From Marmoricola sp. (GTDB lineage Bacteria; Actinomycetota; Actinomycetes; Propionibacteriales; Nocardioidaceae): DNA of 58,612 bases. The DNA lies in NCBI RefSeq assembly GCF_025965215.1, contig NZ_JAOPXI010000065.1:1-58612 (forward strand), written 5' to 3'. The position numbers were made by a program, and so were the translations under genes. Positions 37,877 to 47,200 of the stretch are shown here, one piece after another (position 1 is the first letter of the stretch; each line of letters begins with the position of its first letter). The notes beneath the pieces were generated by a model, which saw nothing but the letters and a program-made list of their open reading frames with translations, did not search any database and had not been told where the DNA came from.

Positions 37877-38304
37877 TCCGCGCCCGGTGCCGGAATCAGG
37901 GCGCAGGTGATCCGCGAGGTGCAGACCCGCTTGCCGCGCTCGTCGGTGATCACGATCTCGTACGCCGTCGACGTACGGCCCAGGTGAATCGCCGTCGCGA
38001 CACCCGTGACGATGCCGCTGGTGGCTGCGCGGTGGTGGGTGGCGTTGATGTCCACGCCCACCGGCACCTTGCCCATCGTCGCCGCATGCAGTCCGGAGGC
38101 CATCGAGCCGAGGGTCTCGGCCAGGACGACGCTCGCGCCGCCGTGCAGAAGTCCGTACGGCTGGGTGTTGCCCTCAACCGGCATCGTGGCCACGACGCGC
38201 TCCACGGAGAGTTCGGTGACCTCGATGCCCATCTTGTCGTTGAGCGCCCCCATCCCCTCAGGCATGGCGGCGACGTAGGCGGCGATGTTGTCGTGCAGGC
38301 TCAT
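37873..38304 (-). CDS. Hotdog-fold thioesterase (PaaI/DHNA-CoA hydrolase-like)
   Basis: 143 residues. The hotdog helix LLHGGASVVLAETLGSMAS has His54 and the probable catalytic Glu63; VGVDINATHHRAATSGIVTGVA is also typical. Such enzymes hydrolyse small acyl-CoAs, aryl-CoAs or DHNA-CoA (menaquinone pathway); the sequence does not decide between these. The start is ATG 38304; ATG 38313 in frame would add three residues. Divergent from polA, with a 63-base gap. Confidence 0.9.
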   Translation of the reverse strand: MSLHDNIAAYVAAMPEGMGALNDKMGIEVTELSVERVVATMPVEGNTQPYGLLHGGASVVLAETLGSMASGLHAATMGKVPVGVDINATHHRAATSGIVTGVATAIHLGRTSTAYEIVITDERGKRVCTSRITCALIPAPGAD

Positions 38305-38355
38305 GGGTCCCATCCTGCCCCGGCCCTGAGCGCTGACGATGTCGGGGCCACCCAT

Positions 38356-38367
38356 TAGGGTCACAAC
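38356..38367 (+). promoter_or_regulatory. Predicted -10 of a leaderless promoter for polA
   Basis: TAGGGT at 38356-38361, 6 bases, GTG 38368. No Shine-Dalgarno. Confidence 0.5.
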
Positions 38368-41061
38368 GTGCCAGACAGTGCTTCCACAACCACGGCCGGT
38401 CGTCCGCGCTTGTTGCTGCTCGACGGCCATTCGCTGGCCTACCGCGCCTTCTTCGCGCTTCCGGTGGAGAACTTCTCGACCGTCACCGGCCAGCACACGA
38501 ACGCCGTGTACGGGTTCACCTCGATGCTGGTCAACGTGCTGCGCGACGAGCAGCCGACGCATATCGCGGTCGCCTTCGACAAGTCCCGCCAGACCTTCCG
38601 GCTCGCCGAGTACCCGGAGTACAAGGCCAAGCGCAACAAGACGCCCGACGAGTTCTCCAGCCAGCTCTCGCTCCTCGAACAGCTGCTGGACACCTTCCGC
38701 ATCCAGCACCTCACCTACGAGGGCTACGAGGCCGACGACATCATCGCGACGCTGACGACCGAGGCGCTGGACGACGGGTTCGAGGTGCTGATCCTCACCG
38801 GTGACCGCGACTCGCTGCAGCTGGTCACCGATCACTCGACGGTGCTCTACCCGATGCGCGGCGTCTCGGAGCTGGCGCGGATGACGCCGGAAGCCGTCGA
38901 GGCCAAGTACAGCGTGCCGCCCCATCGCTACCCGGAGCTCGCGGCCCTGGTCGGCGAGGACTCCGACAACCTGCCCGGCATCCCCGGCGTCGGACCGAAG
39001 ACGGCCGCCAAGTGGATCGCCACGTACGACGGCCTGGAGAACGTCATCAACCGCGCCGACGAGGTGGCCGGCAAGGCGGGGGAGAGCCTGCGCGAGCACA
39101 TCGACGACGTGATCCGCAACCGCCGGCTCAACGCGCTGGTCCGCGACCTTCCCCTCGACCTCGCCATGGCCGACCTCGACCGCGCCGAGTGGGACCGCCA
39201 GGCCGCGCTCGCACTGCTCGACGAGCTCGAGTTCCGCGGGGAGCTGCGCACCCGGATCCTGGACACGCTCGCTCCTGCGGAGGAGCCCGAGGTGGAGGCC
39301 GGCTTCGAACTGGCCGGACAGACGGTAGCGCCGGGCGGGCTCACCGTCTTCCTGTCCGAGCTGGCGGCAGAACCGGTCGGCCTGCACGTGCGCGGCACCT
39401 GGGCCTCGGGTACCGGCCGCGTCGACGGCATCGCGTTCGCCCAGGCCGACGGCCAAGCGGCGTACGTCGATGTCGCGGGGCTCACGACGGACGACGACGC
39501 AGCCCTCGGAGCGTGGCTGTCCGATGGCGACCGACCGAAGATCATCCACGACGCGAACGGCCCGTTGCTCGCCCTCGGTGCGCACGGATGGGCCGTGGCC
39601 GGGCTGGCGACCGACACCGCGATGATGGCCTACCTGGTCGCGCCGGACCAGCGTTCCTACGGGCTCGCCGACCTGACGCTGCGCCACCTCAAGCGAGAGC
39701 TCAAGCAGGACACCGGCGATGACCAGGGCCTGCTCTTCGAGACCGGCGACGAGGTGGCCGAGGCCGCGATGCTGCACGCCCGCGCGGTCCTCGATCTGGC
39801 GGTGACGCTGCAGGCCGAGCTGGCCGACCGGGGCGGGACCAGGTTGCTCGGTGAGATCGAGCTGCCGCTGGTCGGGGTCCTGGTCGGGATGGAGAAGGTC
39901 GGGATCGCGATCGACCACGACCTGCTGACGTCGCTGGAGTCCGAGTTCGCGGACTCGGTGCGAGCCGCTGCCGGCGATGCCTACGAGGTCATCGGCAAGG
40001 AGATCAACCTCGGGTCGCCCAAGCAGCTCCAGGTCGTCCTGTTCGACGAGCTCGACATGCCGAAGACCAAGCGCACCAAGACCGGTTACACCACCGATGC
40101 CGACGCCCTGCAAGGACTCTTCGAGAAGACCGAGCACCCGTTCCTCCAGCACCTGTTGCGCCACCGCGACGTCACCCGGCTGCGCCAGACGGTCGAGGGG
40201 CTGCTCAAGACGGTGGCCGAGGACGGCCGGATCCACACCACGTTCAACCAGCTGATCGCGGCGACCGGGCGGCTCTCGAGCACCGACCCGAACCTGCAGA
40301 ACATCCCGGTCCGCACCGAGGAGGGCCGCCGGATCCGGCAGGCGTTCGTCGTCGGCGCGGGCTACGAGGAGCTCCTGACCGCCGACTACAGCCAGATCGA
40401 GATGCGGATCATGGCGCACCTCTCCGAGGATGCTGCGCTGATCGAGGCCTTCAACTCGGGTCGCGACTTCCACCAGGTCACGGCCGCGCGTGTCTTCGGT
40501 GTCGAACCGAGCGAGGTCAACGTCGAGATGCGGGCCAAGATCAAGGCGATGAACTACGGCCTCGCCTACGGTCTCTCCGCCTTCGGACTCTCCCAGCAGC
40601 TCAAGATCGAAGCCGGCGAGGCGCGCGGCCTGATGGACGAGTACTTCGAGACGTTCGGCGGGATCCGCGACTACCTGGCCGGGGTCGTCGACGAGGCGCG
40701 TCAGTCCGGGTTCACCGAGACGATCATGGGTCGCCGCCGCTACCTTCCCGACCTGACCAGCGACAACCGCCAACGGCGCGAGATGGCCGAGCGGATGGCG
40801 CTGAACGCTCCGATCCAAGGCTCGGCGGCGGACATCATCAAGGTCGCGATGCTCAACGTCGACCGGGCGATCACCGGGGCCGGCCTGTCGTCACGGATGC
40901 TGCTCCAGGTCCACGACGAGCTTGTCTTCGAGGTCGCCAACGGGGAGCGCTCCGCGCTCGAGGACCTCGTGCGCGAACAGATGGCCGCGGCTGCAGACCT
41001 GACCGTTCCGCTGGACGTCTCCGTCGGCACCGGCCGGAGCTGGCACGAGGCAGCCCACTAG
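38368..41061 (+). CDS. polA: DNA polymerase I
   Basis: 897 residues. The 5'-nuclease domain (about 1-300) has LLLLDGHSLAYRAFFAL, AFDKSRQTFR, YEGYEADDIIATL and GDRDSLQLV. The middle exonuclease-like domain (about 310-500) lacks the DxE metal motif: the first strand reads VGLHVRGTWASG, so proofreading is probably absent, as in mycobacterial PolA. Polymerase motifs are A (DYSQIEMRIMAHLS, about 673), B (RAKIKAMNYGLAYGLSAFGL) and C (LLQVHDELVFEV, about 848). The 3' end overlaps the convergent flippase gene by 4 bases. Confidence 0.97.
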   Translation: MPDSASTTTAGRPRLLLLDGHSLAYRAFFALPVENFSTVTGQHTNAVYGFTSMLVNVLRDEQPTHIAVAFDKSRQTFRLAEYPEYKAKRNKTPDEFSSQLSLLEQLLDTFRIQHLTYEGYEADDIIATLTTEALDDGFEVLILTGDRDSLQLVTDHSTVLYPMRGVSELARMTPEAVEAKYSVPPHRYPELAALVGEDSDNLPGIPGVGPKTAAKWIATYDGLENVINRADEVAGKAGESLREHIDDVIRNRRLNALVRDLPLDLAMADLDRAEWDRQAALALLDELEFRGELRTRILDTLAPAEEPEVEAGFELAGQTVAPGGLTVFLSELAAEPVGLHVRGTWASGTGRVDGIAFAQADGQAAYVDVAGLTTDDDAALGAWLSDGDRPKIIHDANGPLLALGAHGWAVAGLATDTAMMAYLVAPDQRSYGLADLTLRHLKRELKQDTGDDQGLLFETGDEVAEAAMLHARAVLDLAVTLQAELADRGGTRLLGEIELPLVGVLVGMEKVGIAIDHDLLTSLESEFADSVRAAAGDAYEVIGKEINLGSPKQLQVVLFDELDMPKTKRTKTGYTTDADALQGLFEKTEHPFLQHLLRHRDVTRLRQTVEGLLKTVAEDGRIHTTFNQLIAATGRLSSTDPNLQNIPVRTEEGRRIRQAFVVGAGYEELLTADYSQIEMRIMAHLSEDAALIEAFNSGRDFHQVTAARVFGVEPSEVNVEMRAKIKAMNYGLAYGLSAFGLSQQLKIEAGEARGLMDEYFETFGGIRDYLAGVVDEARQSGFTETIMGRRRYLPDLTSDNRQRREMAERMALNAPIQGSAADIIKVAMLNVDRAITGAGLSSRMLLQVHDELVFEVANGERSALEDLVREQMAAAADLTVPLDVSVGTGRSWHEAAH

Positions 41062-42332
41062 GACGCTGGCAGGGCCGTGTTCCGGACCGCGGTTCGTGCC
41101 GGGGCGCTACGTCGCATCCGGAACAGGCTGACGCCGAGCAGCACTGCGAACAGTCCGCTGTCCACCGACAGCACACGGATCACCAGCTCATGGGCCGAGT
41201 TGCTGCCGAGGCCGATCGGGACCAGGGTGATCAGACCGGCCCAGAGGTAGAGCACCGAGCTGCGGGCCTGCTTGGCCATCACGTTGTAGACGAGCAGCTG
41301 CAGCATCGACAGCACTGTTCCGAGGACGGCGAAGAGCCACAGCGAGTCCTTGATCGCGTCGTACTTCACGCCGCCGACGAAATTGAGAGCAAGGCTGGCC
41401 AGCACTGCGACGCCGGCCGTCACGACCGCCCCGGTTGCCGCGATCGCGGCGAGGCTCCCCAACAGGGCACGCTTTCCGGCGCCTTCGGATCCCATCGACG
41501 GGAAGGCCAGCACGACGACGAACTGCGGGAGGAACAGCACGGCCTTGGACATGATCAGGCCACCGGCGTACAGGCCTGCCTCATGTCCACCGAGGGTGTT
41601 GCGGGCCAGCACGATGTCGATGTTGGAGAGGATCAGGAAGGCGAGCAGGGCCTGGGAGTTCAGCACCGTCTCCCACCAGAGGGCGCGAGCGCTGTGGTCG
41701 CCCTGCGGACGCGCCGGCTTGCCGCGCGGCACCCGCAAGGCGATGCCGCCGACGATGACCGGCGCGAACATCGACACCGTGACCGCTGTGAACGCGACCA
41801 CCTCGTCGGCGTGCCACCACATCAGCGCCGCGCCGAGGAAGAGGCGGGGCAGGCCGAAGGCCAGGTAGACGAGAGCCAGGGGAGTCCAGCGGCGCTCGCC
41901 CTGGAGGACCCCTGCCTGGGCTCCCATCAGGGTGAACGGCGCGACGGCGACGCCGAGCAGGGCAGCCGTGCCCACGCTGCCGAGCTTGAGGGCCACGTTG
42001 ACCAGCGGAGAGGCGATCAGGAACAGCAGACCGAGTCCGATCGCAGCCCGCTGGCCGACGAGCAGGATCGTGTCCTCGACGTGCTGCACGTCGCCGGGTT
42101 CGAGGGCGATGCGTCGTGCAGCGGTAGCCTGCAGCGCCAGTGAGATCACGCCGGCGACGAGCAGCACGTTCATGACCGAGGTGAGTGCACCGAAGTCCTG
42201 GGGACCCAGCAGCCGAGCCGCCACGATCGTGAACGCGTAGGTCGCCACGTTCATCACACCGATGGCGACCGCGATCGCCGAGCCGCTGCGAACGGCCGCC
42301 GCGGGTCGGGCGGTCTCGGGTGCAGTGCTCAC
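41058..42332 (-). CDS. Polysaccharide/oligosaccharide flippase-like membrane protein
   Basis: 424 residues with about twelve hydrophobic segments and few charges. Begins AVRSGSAIAVAIGVMNVATYAFTIVAARLLGPQDFG, the typical start of Wzx/MOP-superfamily proteins. It would flip a lipid-linked glycan across the membrane; the cargo is inferred only from the neighbouring glycan genes. GTG 42332 is preceded by TAGGCT 7 bases upstream, predicting a leaderless mRNA. Divergent from the acyltransferase-like gene. Confidence 0.87.
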   Translation of the reverse strand: MSTAPETARPAAAVRSGSAIAVAIGVMNVATYAFTIVAARLLGPQDFGALTSVMNVLLVAGVISLALQATAARRIALEPGDVQHVEDTILLVGQRAAIGLGLLFLIASPLVNVALKLGSVGTAALLGVAVAPFTLMGAQAGVLQGERRWTPLALVYLAFGLPRLFLGAALMWWHADEVVAFTAVTVSMFAPVIVGGIALRVPRGKPARPQGDHSARALWWETVLNSQALLAFLILSNIDIVLARNTLGGHEAGLYAGGLIMSKAVLFLPQFVVVLAFPSMGSEGAGKRALLGSLAAIAATGAVVTAGVAVLASLALNFVGGVKYDAIKDSLWLFAVLGTVLSMLQLLVYNVMAKQARSSVLYLWAGLITLVPIGLGSNSAHELVIRVLSVDSGLFAVLLGVSLFRMRRSAPARTAVRNTALPAS

Positions 42333-42339
42333 GCAGGAC

Positions 42340-42356
42340 AGCCTAAGGTGTCGTGG
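42340..42356. promoter_or_regulatory. Overlapping divergent leaderless promoters
   Basis: Minus strand: TAGGCT (42345-42340), 7 bases, GTG 42332. Plus strand: TAAGGT (42344-42349), 7 bases, GTG 42357. The two -10 hexamers share two base pairs, so polymerase could probably occupy only one promoter at a time. Confidence 0.5.
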
Positions 42357-43460
42357 GTGGCAGCCCCGACCGCTGGAGACCCGGTGCACCGACGTGTCGA
42401 CCCCGCTGTCGCGCAGGCTCGCCGCGTCGTCGGTCTGTACGGCGATCCGGACGTGTCCTGGAGCATCGTGATCGCGCTGAGGACCACTGCCCCCACGAGT
42501 GCCGCGGCCCTGACCGACGCGGCAGCCGCGCTGGTCGCCGAGTACCCGCACCTCGGTGCGGCACCGGTCGTCGAGACGTTCGACGCGGCCGATGAGCAGC
42601 ACGTGCTCGGGCGCTTCGCCGACACCCGGTACGGCGACCAGGACCCCCTGCTCCGGGTGGCGCTGGACTCGGGCGGAACAGGGCTCGTGGTCGCCGGCTT
42701 CCACGGCGCCGTGGACGGCCTCGGACTTCTCGGTGTTGTCGGCGCACTCACCGGGCTCGACCTGACGTCTTCTGCCCGTGGAGTTGCGCCGAGCGTCGAA
42801 CCGAAACGCTTCTGGACCCGCAGTGTCAGGCGACTGGCCGAAGCCGCGCTCGCACCGCCGTTGCGGCTCGCTGCCGGCCGCACCGCGCGCACCGGGGACG
42901 AGCTCACGGCTCGCGTCGTGGAGATGATGCGGCCCGGAAGTGCCGCACTCGTCGCGGCCGCGGCGCAGGCAGTGCGCCGATGGAACGCGTCTGCCTCGGT
43001 ACGAGCACCGGGTCGGCGACTGGTGGTCGCGATGGGCCTCTCGCGCCGACCGGGCAGCCCGACCCCGGCGCCGGACCGCGACACCGCCTACGTGCGGCTG
43101 GTCGCGGATGCGATACGGACCACGGGCCAGGCGCGTGAGCTGCTCGCACACAGCACGCCGGAACCGGCGTTTCCGAGCGATGCGTCCGGGGTGGCACCAC
43201 GGGTGATCAGAATGCTCTCGACGCGGCTCGGGGCGACCGTGCTCGTCTCGAACCTCGGCAGGATCGATCACCCCGGACTGGTCGGGCTGCGGTTCTGGCC
43301 GGTGCCGACAGGACCGGCGGGCACGGCGATCGGACTGGCCACGACTGCGGGAACGACCACTGTCGCGGTCCGGGCGCGGCGCGGTTGGTTCACCCCGCAA
43401 GCTGTCGAGGACTGGACCGACCTGGTCGTCGAGGCTCTGCTCGAGGCGGCGGCTCAGTAG
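42357..43460 (+). CDS. Condensation/acyltransferase-fold protein
   Basis: 367 residues from GTG 42357 (GTG 42348 adds three). The motif GFHGAVDGLGLLG at about 114-126 matches the HHxxxDG active site of condensation domains, CoA-dependent acyltransferases and PapA-like enzymes: catalytic His116 and Asp120-Gly121 are kept, the first His is Phe115. A second segment, ATVLVSNLGRIDHPGL, resembles the conserved C-terminal lobe segment of that fold. No carrier-protein or adenylation domain is attached. Acylation of a glycan or lipid acceptor is the likely role, judged from its position in the envelope locus. The end overlaps the convergent methyltransferase by 7 bases. Confidence 0.72.
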   Translation: MAAPTAGDPVHRRVDPAVAQARRVVGLYGDPDVSWSIVIALRTTAPTSAAALTDAAAALVAEYPHLGAAPVVETFDAADEQHVLGRFADTRYGDQDPLLRVALDSGGTGLVVAGFHGAVDGLGLLGVVGALTGLDLTSSARGVAPSVEPKRFWTRSVRRLAEAALAPPLRLAAGRTARTGDELTARVVEMMRPGSAALVAAAAQAVRRWNASASVRAPGRRLVVAMGLSRRPGSPTPAPDRDTAYVRLVADAIRTTGQARELLAHSTPEPAFPSDASGVAPRVIRMLSTRLGATVLVSNLGRIDHPGLVGLRFWPVPTGPAGTAIGLATTAGTTTVAVRARRGWFTPQAVEDWTDLVVEALLEAAAQ

Positions 43461-44164
43461 GGGTCGTAGGGCGAGTCGTGCCCGAACAGCCGGGCGATCG
43501 GGCGCAACCGCAACCGGAGCAGGACCTTGACGACGACGTTGCGCACCCACCAGGGCAGCTCGGCGAGGATGCGCAGCCGATCGGCGGGACGGGGCCGCCG
43601 TACCCGGAAGAGGGCCTGGGAGCCTGACCGGCGTTCGTAGGCCAGCGTCGAGGAGAACAGGACGTGACGCAGGATGCCGAGGGTCACCCCGATGGAGGAG
43701 AAGCAGTCGTGGATCACGACGGCCGCGCCGCCCGGCAGGTGCACCGCCCAGCGCAGGTCGTCCGACAGCGTCCAGTAGTCGTGCTTGCCGTCGATGTAGA
43801 GCATCTCGAAACCTCGGGTCCACGTCGGTCTCAGGGAGGTGCTGTAGTCCGCGATCAGGTCGACGACGTCGACGAGACCGGCGTCTGCGACGTTGCGCTC
43901 GAACGTCTCCCGGGTGCTCGGACCACCGAACAGCTTTCCTTCGACGAACGGGTCGACGGCGATGACCGTGCCGCCGCCGCGCTGAAGTGCCCGACCCAGC
44001 ACGACCGTGGACCGGCCCTGGTGGCTGCCGATCTCCAGGACGGTGGAACCTGCCGGCAACGCGCGCGCCTCGTCCCAGAGCAGTCGCGCCTGGCCTTCCT
44101 TGAGCCAGCCGGCGACGTCCTGTGCGCCCGCCCAGGTCGTGGACCAGTCGGTGTCGTCGCGCAT
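43454..44164 (-). CDS. Class I SAM-dependent methyltransferase
   Basis: 236 residues. SAM-binding motif I is TVLEIGSHQGRSTVVLG, then VIAVDPF; the segments MLYIDGKHDYWTLSDDLRWAVHLPGG and VVIHDCF resemble the Methyltransf_24/CmcI group, whose members often methylate sugars or small hydroxylated compounds. The C-terminus is basic with an amphipathic stretch (PWWVRNVVVKVLLRLRLRP), which could bind membrane. ATG 44164 is preferred over ATG 44173 because TAGGAT lies 7 bases before it. Divergent from the aftD-like gene with 39 bases between starts. Confidence 0.85.
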   Translation of the reverse strand: MRDDTDWSTTWAGAQDVAGWLKEGQARLLWDEARALPAGSTVLEIGSHQGRSTVVLGRALQRGGGTVIAVDPFVEGKLFGGPSTRETFERNVADAGLVDVVDLIADYSTSLRPTWTRGFEMLYIDGKHDYWTLSDDLRWAVHLPGGAAVVIHDCFSSIGVTLGILRHVLFSSTLAYERRSGSQALFRVRRPRPADRLRILAELPWWVRNVVVKVLLRLRLRPIARLFGHDSPYDPY

Positions 44165-44177
44165 GTCCGCCATCCTA
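44165..44177 (-). promoter_or_regulatory. Predicted -10 of a leaderless promoter for the 44164 gene
   Basis: Minus-strand TAGGAT (44177-44172), 7 bases, ATG 44164. Confidence 0.45.
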
Positions 44178-44191
44178 TGGTTTGCACCGCA

Positions 44192-44203
44192 TAGAGTGCG
44201 GCG
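44192..44203 (+). promoter_or_regulatory. Predicted -10 of a leaderless promoter for the aftD-like gene
   Basis: TAGAGT at 44192-44197, 6 bases, GTG 44204. Back to back with the minus-strand promoter at 44165-44177. Confidence 0.5.
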
Positions 44204-47200
44204 GTGCAGGACAGCGCGGGCTCCGGTCGTCAGGACCGGACACGGGAGAGTCGCCAGCCGCTCCGGCGTACGCGGTGGCGCGATCGGGCCCGAGCCTCCT
44301 GCCTGCACCTGGGTGCGATCGTCGTCCTGGTCCTGGTCAGCTTCGGACAGCGGATCGGCCAGACCACGTTCGACACCAAGTTCGACCTGACCGCCGACCC
44401 GGGCCGGTTGCTGGGGAAGTCGCTCAACCTCTGGGCGACCGGGATCGATCTGGGGGGCCTGGCGAACCAGGGCTACGGCTATCTGTTCCCGCAGGGCACG
44501 TTCTTCCTCCTCGGTGATCTGATCGCGGTGCCGGACTGGATCACCGAGCGCGCCTGGTCGGCCCTGGTCCTGCTCGTCGCCTACGACGGAGCGCGCCGAC
44601 TCGCCAGGGCGCTCGGGATCGGTGCCGGACCCTGGGCCGGACGGCTGCCGGCCGCAGCCGCGAGCATCCCGGTGCTCGTCGGCCTGGCCTACGCACTCTC
44701 GCCCAGGATCGTCGGGCTCTCCGGTGCGCTCAGCTCCGAGATGCTGCCCAGCGCCGTGCTGCCCTGGGTCTGCCTCCCGATCGTGCTCGCCCTCGGCGGC
44801 CGGCTCTCGATTCGCAGGGCCGCGGTGCTGGCAGGGCTCGCGGTGGTCGCCATGGGCGGCGTCAACGCCACCGAGAACCTCCTTGCGCTCCCGTTGCCGC
44901 TGTTCCTGGTGCTCTCCGGGTGCCGCACCCGTTCCGGTCGTCGCCTAGCCGGGTGGTGGGTGCTGACCACGATCCTGGCGAGCCTGTGGTGGATGCTGCC
45001 GCTGCTGCTCCTCGGCAAGTACAGCCCGCCGTTCCTGGACTACATCGAGACTGCAGCGACCACGACGCGTACGACGGGCTGGAGCAACGCCGTCCGTGGC
45101 AGCGAGCACTGGCTGAACTACGTCTCAGTGGGCGGCGAGCCGTTCTGGGCTGCCGCGCACGCGATGAGCACCGCCGCGGTGCTGGTGCTCCTGGGTGGCG
45201 TGATCACGGCGCTCGGGGTCGCCGGTCTGGCGCGCGGCGGGAATTCCGCGATCCGGTTTCGCGCGCCCCTGGTGCTGGCGTTCCTGACCGGGCTGGTGGT
45301 GCTGACCTGGGGGCACGGGGGTCTGGCCGGTTCGCCGTTCGCCGGGGGTGTCCGCAGCCTGCTCGACGGCGCGCTGGCGCCGTTCCGCAACGTGCACAAA
45401 GCCGATCCGCTGGTGCGGCTACCGCTCGTACTCGGGTTCGGCTCGTCCTGCGCGGCGATCGCTTCCTCGCTCCTGGGACGTGTGGCCACCGCTCGACGGC
45501 GGGTGTCGCCGCCTGCCTGGCGGCGCGTCGGCGTCGTGGTCGCGGCAGCGCTCGTACTCGGCAGCGCGGCACCGGTGTTCACCGGTTCGCTGCGCCATCC
45601 GGGCTGGGACCAGATCCCGGCCTCGTGGCAGCAGGCTGCGGCCTGGCTCGACGACGACGGTCCCGGCGCGACCCTGGTGGTGCCGGCCGCCGGGTTCGGG
45701 CAGCAGAACTGGGGCTGGACCATCGACGAACCGATCCAGGGGCTCGTCAGCTCGGGCTGGGTCACGCGCAACCAGATCCCGCTGATCCCGGCAGCGTCGA
45801 TCCGCCTCCTCGACGGGATCGATGCACGCCTTGACGACGGCCTGGGCTCGCCGGCGCTGGCTCCGACGCTGGCTGCGTCCGGGATCACCCGGATCCTCCT
45901 GCGCAACGACCTCGATCCCTCGATCGCGGACGCGACCGATGCGGACCGGGTCGCCACGGCCCTGGCGGCCAGTCCCGGGATCGAGCGGGTGAGGACGTTC
46001 GGCGCACCCCAGCTTCCGGCCCTGGAGGTGTATCGGGTCTCCGGTGCCCGGGCCCGGCCCGAGGCGACCGTCACCTCGACCCTCCCGGTGCTGACCGGGG
46101 CGCCGGAGGACGTGGTCACAGCTCGCGAAGCGGGCCTGGTCGGACCCGGCGAGCACGTGCTGGTGGGGCTGGCGCCGCCGGGAAGCGCGCCGGCCATCGT
46201 CACCGACGGCTATCGGCTCGTCGAGCGCAACTTCGGCCGTACCCACGACGCCGTCAGCGACGTCCGGACGCCGACCGAGCCGAGCCGGACCCATCGCGTG
46301 GTCAGCGACTACGCCGGTGCTCCGGGAGTCCTGCGGGTCTACGCCCGGTACGGCGCGCTCCGGTCGGTCACGGCGTCCACCTCCGCCGGGTACGCCGACT
46401 CCCTCGGCCCGGTCCTTCCCGAGTACGGTCCGTCCGCGGTGACCGACGCGGATCCGTCAACCTCGTGGCGCTCGGCGCCGTTCACCACGGCTCGCGGACA
46501 GTACGTCCAGTACGACCTGGTCCGGGCCACGCCGATCGGTGCGGTGACCGTGCTCGCCGGCACCGGTGGTCCGGGCAGCGTGCGGGTGACCCGGCTGGCC
46601 ATCACCGCTGGTTCGGTGCGCAGGCTGGTCACGCCCGACGCCGACGGCAAGGCCGTCGCAGACTTCGGCGGGCGGCTTGCCGCGCGTGTCCAGGTGACCG
46701 TGCTCGACATCTCCGGTCACGACCCGGCCGCGCAGGTGGCCATCCGTGACATCGCCGTGGCCGGCGTCGACACCAGCCGGACCCTGGTCGTCCCGGACAC
46801 CGGCGCCGATCAGTCGACCTCGTTCGTCTTCTCGGCCGACCCGCCCCGTCGTCCGTGCCTGTACGGCGCGCTCGGCACCAGCTGTGATCCGGCCTACGCC
46901 CGGCGGGGGGCCGAACGTGGTCACCTCGACCGGACCTTCACGGTGCACGGTTCGGGCAGGTGGACGCTCGCGGGTGAGGTGGTCGCGCAACCGTCGACCG
47001 ACACCGCCAGGCTGCTGCTGCCGGTCGGTGCCGGCCTGTCGGCGTTCTCGACCAGCGTGCTCGGCGGCGACCCGGCCGTGTCGGCGAGGTTCGCGACCGA
47101 CGGGCAGGCAGACACCTCCTGGCTGGCGGCACGCGGGGACCTCGCCCCGGTCCTGCAACTGCGGTGGGGCACGCCGCGCACGCTGAGACGCCTGCAGGTC

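Noticed and set aside
37873-40818. Minus-strand open frame of 981 codons opposite polA
   Set aside because: Only its last 143 residues (hotdog thioesterase) are real; the rest is antisense to polA.
41058-43823. Minus-strand frame of 921 codons through the flippase
   Set aside because: The N-terminal 497 codons are antisense to the acyltransferase-fold gene; the flippase starts at GTG 42332.
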